Source: Phreatobacter aquaticus
Lineage (GTDB): Bacteria > Pseudomonadota > Alphaproteobacteria > Rhizobiales > Phreatobacteraceae
Direction of reading: 5' to 3'
Assembly: GCF_005160265.1 (NCBI RefSeq)
Contig: NZ_CP039865.1
Span: forward strand, 4,875,001-4,939,000
Length of the DNA: 64,000 nt
The notes under the pieces were generated by a model. That model saw only the letters and a program-made list of their open reading frames with translations, was not told the DNA's origin and did no database searches. The position numbers and the translations under genes were made by a program. This document shows, one piece after another, positions 61,140 through 64,000 of the stretch. Positions within the stretch are counted from its first letter, which is position 1; each line of letters begins with the position of its first letter.

Positions 61140-62171
61140 TCAAGCGCGGAATTTGCGCGCCTTCTTGGTCACGGCAACACTGGCGTCCGGCATTGCCACG
61201 AAGGCAGCCCCACCTGATTCAACCGCCGTCCTGACGGATGTCCAGGCCGCATCGCTCGAATCCAGCTGACGGGCTTCCTCCATCCGCCTCACCACCGCCG
61301 GTGTGACGCCGGCGCGGGAAGCCAGTTCGCGAACCGACCAATTGAGCAGGCCGCGCGCGGCCCTCAGGTGGTCGCCTCCGATCAACGTGGCAGAACTGGC
61401 TGCGCTGACCGGCCCATCAAGCTGGTCGTCGAGTTCGTGGACATCGACGCAGGCGCCGACCCAGCGCTTCACACTGCCATCCGCGTTCAGCACCGGGGCG
61501 CCACGCGCGATAAACCAGCGGTACTCGCCGGACCGCAAGAGCAGCCGGTGGCGGACCACATAGGCCTCGCGCCGGTCCTGCGCGAGACGCCAGACTTTTG
61601 CAGTGCCGGGCCTGTCGTCAGGATGGATCGCATTGAGCCAGCCATCGGCCGCGCTTTCATGGAGCTGTTGCCCCGTGAGTTCAGACCAGAGCGGCAGGTC
61701 TGCCTTGGGCTCACCGTCAGAAATGCTCCAGAACACACAGTGGATCGCATGAGCCAGTTCCGTCTGGTGGCGGATGGCCTCGCCCGCCCGCTCCTGCGCG
61801 AGACGCGCCGCAGAAATGTCGAAGACCATATGCACGAGATCCAGCGGCTGGCCGGCATCGTCGTGTTTCAACTCGTAGGTGATGCGGACCCAGCGCAGCA
61901 GGCCGTCAGGCCGGATGATCCGGAACTCGCCATGCACGGCCAACTGGCCGGACGGCCCGACGGGGGCCAACTGGGTGCGGAACTGCCCGCGATCGCCCGG
62001 GTGAACGAGCGGCTCGATATCCTCAATGCTGCGCAAACCGGCCCCGTCGCGCAGCACGAGCAGGTCCAGAAGCCCCCGCGAGCAGGCAATCGAACCGTTG
62101 CGCAGGTCTTCCCAGGCGACGCCGAAACGCCCGACGCGCTCGATCACGCCGAGCAGGCCAAGGTGGATCAT
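61140..62171 (-). CDS. PAS-PAS-HTH (XRE-like) sensory DNA-binding protein
   Basis: A 343-residue predicted cytosolic protein: a first PAS/PAC domain (about 15-125, with EFRIIRPDGLLRWVRITYE), a second PAS/PAC (about 140-260, with GEYRWFIARGAPVLNADG) and a C-terminal HTH (about 270-330: LRAARGLLNWSVRELASRAGV, then VRRMEEARQ), similar to rhizobial XRE regulators. Usually PAS domains join kinases or cyclases, so direct fusion to XRE is less common. Start 62171 follows GAGGTG; GTG 62276 is in frame upstream. Ligand unknown; haem or flavin is possible. Confidence 0.8.
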   Translation of the reverse strand: MIHLGLLGVIERVGRFGVAWEDLRNGSIACSRGLLDLLVLRDGAGLRSIEDIEPLVHPGDRGQFRTQLAPVGPSGQLAVHGEFRIIRPDGLLRWVRITYELKHDDAGQPLDLVHMVFDISAARLAQERAGEAIRHQTELAHAIHCVFWSISDGEPKADLPLWSELTGQQLHESAADGWLNAIHPDDRPGTAKVWRLAQDRREAYVVRHRLLLRSGEYRWFIARGAPVLNADGSVKRWVGACVDVHELDDQLDGPVSAASSATLIGGDHLRAARGLLNWSVRELASRAGVTPAVVRRMEEARQLDSSDAAWTSVRTAVESGGAAFVAMPDASVAVTKKARKFRA

Positions 62172-62324
62172 CACCTCAACTTCGGAAGGGATTGCGGCAA
62201 GCACGGCACGACTCACAAAAATGTTATCTGACCCTACGTCATAATGACAAACGATTGCAATTTCTCCCGCGCCCACGCGTGTAACAGGTTGTATTCAGTT
62301 CACCGAGCCTGGGAATCCGCAGCC

Positions 62325-64000
62325 TCATTCGGCCGGCGCGACCAAGGCTCCGGCCTTGCGCCGGGCGAAGCGCCGGCTGACCCGCTCGAGCAGAAGATAG
62401 AGCGCCGGTGTCGTGTAGAGGGTGAGCACCTGCGACACGACGAGGCCGCCGATGATGGTGATGCCGAGCGGTTGGCGCAGTGCCGCGCCCGGTCCCGAGC
62501 CGAAGGCCAGCGGCACGGCCCCGAGCATGGCGGCGAGCGTCGTCATCAGGATCGGCCGGAAGCGCTCGCGGCAGGCCTCCACGATCGCCTCGCGCGGATC
62601 CAGGCCACGGTCGCGCATCGCCTCGATGGCGAAATCGACCAGCATGATGCCGTTCTTCTTCACGATACCGATCAGCAGGATCATGCCGATCATCGCGATC
62701 ATCGACAGTTCCATGCCAGCGCCCCACAGCGCCAGCAGGGCGCCAAGCCCTGCCGAGGGCAGCGTCGACAGGATGGTCAGCGGGTGGATCAGGCTCTCGT
62801 AGAGCACGCCCAGCACGATGTAGATCACCAGGAGCGCCGTGATGATCAGCAACCCCTGCCCGCCCGAATTGTCGGAGAAATCCTTGGCGTCGCCGGCAAA
62901 GCCGGTGCGCAGCGTGCGTGGCGCGCGCAGGTTGTCGATGGCGATGCGGATGGCCCGCGAGGTCTCGTCGATGCTGGCGCCGTCTTCCAGGTTGTAGGTG
63001 ATCGTCACCGCGGGAAAGGGTCCCTGGTGATTCACCACCAATGGTTGCACGCGCGTCTGCGAGCTGACGACGGCCGAGATCGGGATCTGCGCGCCATTGG
63101 CGCCGGGCACATAGAGCCGCCCGATGTCGCTGGGCGAGCGGGCGAAGCGCGGCTCGACCTCCAGGATCACCTTGTACTGGTTGCGCGGGCCGTAGATCGT
63201 CGAGATCTGGCGCTGTGAAAAGGCGCTGGCGAGCGCGGCGTCGATGGCGGTGATGGACACGCCGAGCCGCCGGGCCGCCACCCGGTCGATGGTGAGGTTG
63301 GCCTGCAGGCCACCGCGCTCCTGGTCGGTGGTCACGTCGATGACGCCGGGCACCGCCCTCACCGCTTCCACCATGGGCTGCACCCAGGCCTGCAATTCCT
63401 CGTAATCGGCATTCCACAGCGTGAACTGGTACTGCGACTTGCCCTGCCGGCCGCCGACGCGCAGGTCCTGGGCCGGCACCATGAACACCCGCATGCCCGG
63501 AATATTGGACAATTGGCGTCGCAACCGCCCGATCACCTGGAACGAGGTCATCTGCCGCTCGGCAAAGGGTTTGAGCGAGATGAACAGTCGGCCATTGTTG
63601 ACCGAGCCCCAGCCGGAGCCGCCAACCGAGGACGACGCGCCGGCAACCGCCGGATCCGCCGCAATGATCGCATTCACCCGCGTCTGCAATTCCACCATGG
63701 CGGGAAACGAGATGTCCGGCGCGGCTTCCGTCCAGGCCACGACCAGGCCGGTATCGTCCTGCGGGAAATAGCCCTTGGGCAGTTTCTGGAACAGGAACAC
63801 CGTGCCGGCGACCGTCAGGACAAGGACGAGACTGGTCAGCCCCGGGCGGTTGAGGGCGGGCTTCAGCGAGCGCAGATAGGCGCGCATCAGGCCGTCGAGC
63901 ACCGCGTCGATGGCGCGGCCGATGAAGGTCGGGCCCTTCGCCGGCCGAGCCCGCATGCGCGCCATGATCGCCGGTGTCACGGTGAGCGACACCAGCGCCG
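62325..64000 (-). CDS. RND efflux permease, C-terminal part (5' end outside the window)
   Basis: The frame is open to the window edge. It covers the latter half of an AcrB/MdtB-type inner-membrane pump: LVSLTVTPAIMARMRARP near the edge, the second periplasmic porter domain (about 63250-63750), and the closing membrane segments with GIVKKNGIMLVDFAIEAMRDRG, ERFRPILMTTLAAMLGAVPLA and LTLYTTPALYLLLERV. Such pumps export drugs or metals by proton exchange. Substrate and partners lie beyond the window. Confidence 0.93.
   Translation of the reverse strand, partial: ALVSLTVTPAIMARMRARPAKGPTFIGRAIDAVLDGLMRAYLRSLKPALNRPGLTSLVLVLTVAGTVFLFQKLPKGYFPQDDTGLVVAWTEAAPDISFPAMVELQTRVNAIIAADPAVAGASSSVGGSGWGSVNNGRLFISLKPFAERQMTSFQVIGRLRRQLSNIPGMRVFMVPAQDLRVGGRQGKSQYQFTLWNADYEELQAWVQPMVEAVRAVPGVIDVTTDQERGGLQANLTIDRVAARRLGVSITAIDAALASAFSQRQISTIYGPRNQYKVILEVEPRFARSPSDIGRLYVPGANGAQIPISAVVSSQTRVQPLVVNHQGPFPAVTITYNLEDGASIDETSRAIRIAIDNLRAPRTLRTGFAGDAKDFSDNSGGQGLLIITALLVIYIVLGVLYESLIHPLTILSTLPSAGLGALLALWGAGMELSMIAMIGMILLIGIVKKNGIMLVDFAIEAMRDRGLDPREAIVEACRERFRPILMTTLAAMLGAVPLAFGSGPGAALRQPLGITIIGGLVVSQVLTLYTTPALYLLLERVSRRFARRKAGALVAPAE

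Overview
The window reads as a high-GC chromosome segment of an alphaproteobacterium, most likely of the order Hyphomicrobiales (Rhizobiales). Support comes from rcdA (DUF1465) with a CtrA-box-like promoter, DUF465 and DUF1045 genes, an elongator tRNA-Met, TRAP/TAXI transporters, and short intergenic palindromic repeats of the kind common in this order. No database search was run. Names rest on family motifs visible in the translated sequence.

Layout. 1-8.1 kb: rcdA, yebC, a secreted protein, TauE/SafE and DMT exporters, purEK, a diguanylate cyclase and two DUF465 genes. 8.1-13.9 kb: cytochrome b561, a RibD-type reductase, ribA, two divergent citrate synthase paralogues (one with an N-terminal HTH) and a hemolysin III protein. 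14-16.5 kb: a YfhO-like membrane protein. 16.6-27.6 kb: a probable 5-oxoproline regulon made of dctPQM + pxpBCA, a divergent MarR-like regulator, and hyuAB 4 kb away, with hicAB between them. One long dyad appears before both dctP and hyuA. 27.8-40 kb: an omptin-like double barrel, creatininase, acetamidase with a TRAP-TAXI system, DUF1045, a class I amidotransferase hydrolase, mnmA, a methyltransferase, a small cytochrome c and tRNA-Met.

40-56.3 kb is a genomic island. It starts at the tRNA-Met 3' end, whose last bases recur at 56291 (17 bp) and 56391 (15 bp). A decayed fragment resembling a serine recombinase C-terminus runs into the tRNA from the island side. The island has two paralogous 7TM-DISM histidine kinases, a receiver-only response regulator, a MarR regulator, a barrel protein, four tiny secreted proteins with a nearly invariant mature N-terminus, and three larger secreted proteins built from shared unrecognised domains. 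A 13-bp palindrome, TGCTCA-n-TGAGCA, or a close variant lies before both kinases, both pairs of small secreted genes and the MarR gene. This suggests a self-contained regulon for an undescribed sensing and secretion system. It is the most interesting part of the window.

56.4-64 kb returns to chromosomal backbone: a 55-residue ORF, two methyl-accepting chemotaxis proteins, small accessory proteins, a PAS-PAS-HTH protein, and the C-terminal part of an RND efflux permease cut by the window edge.
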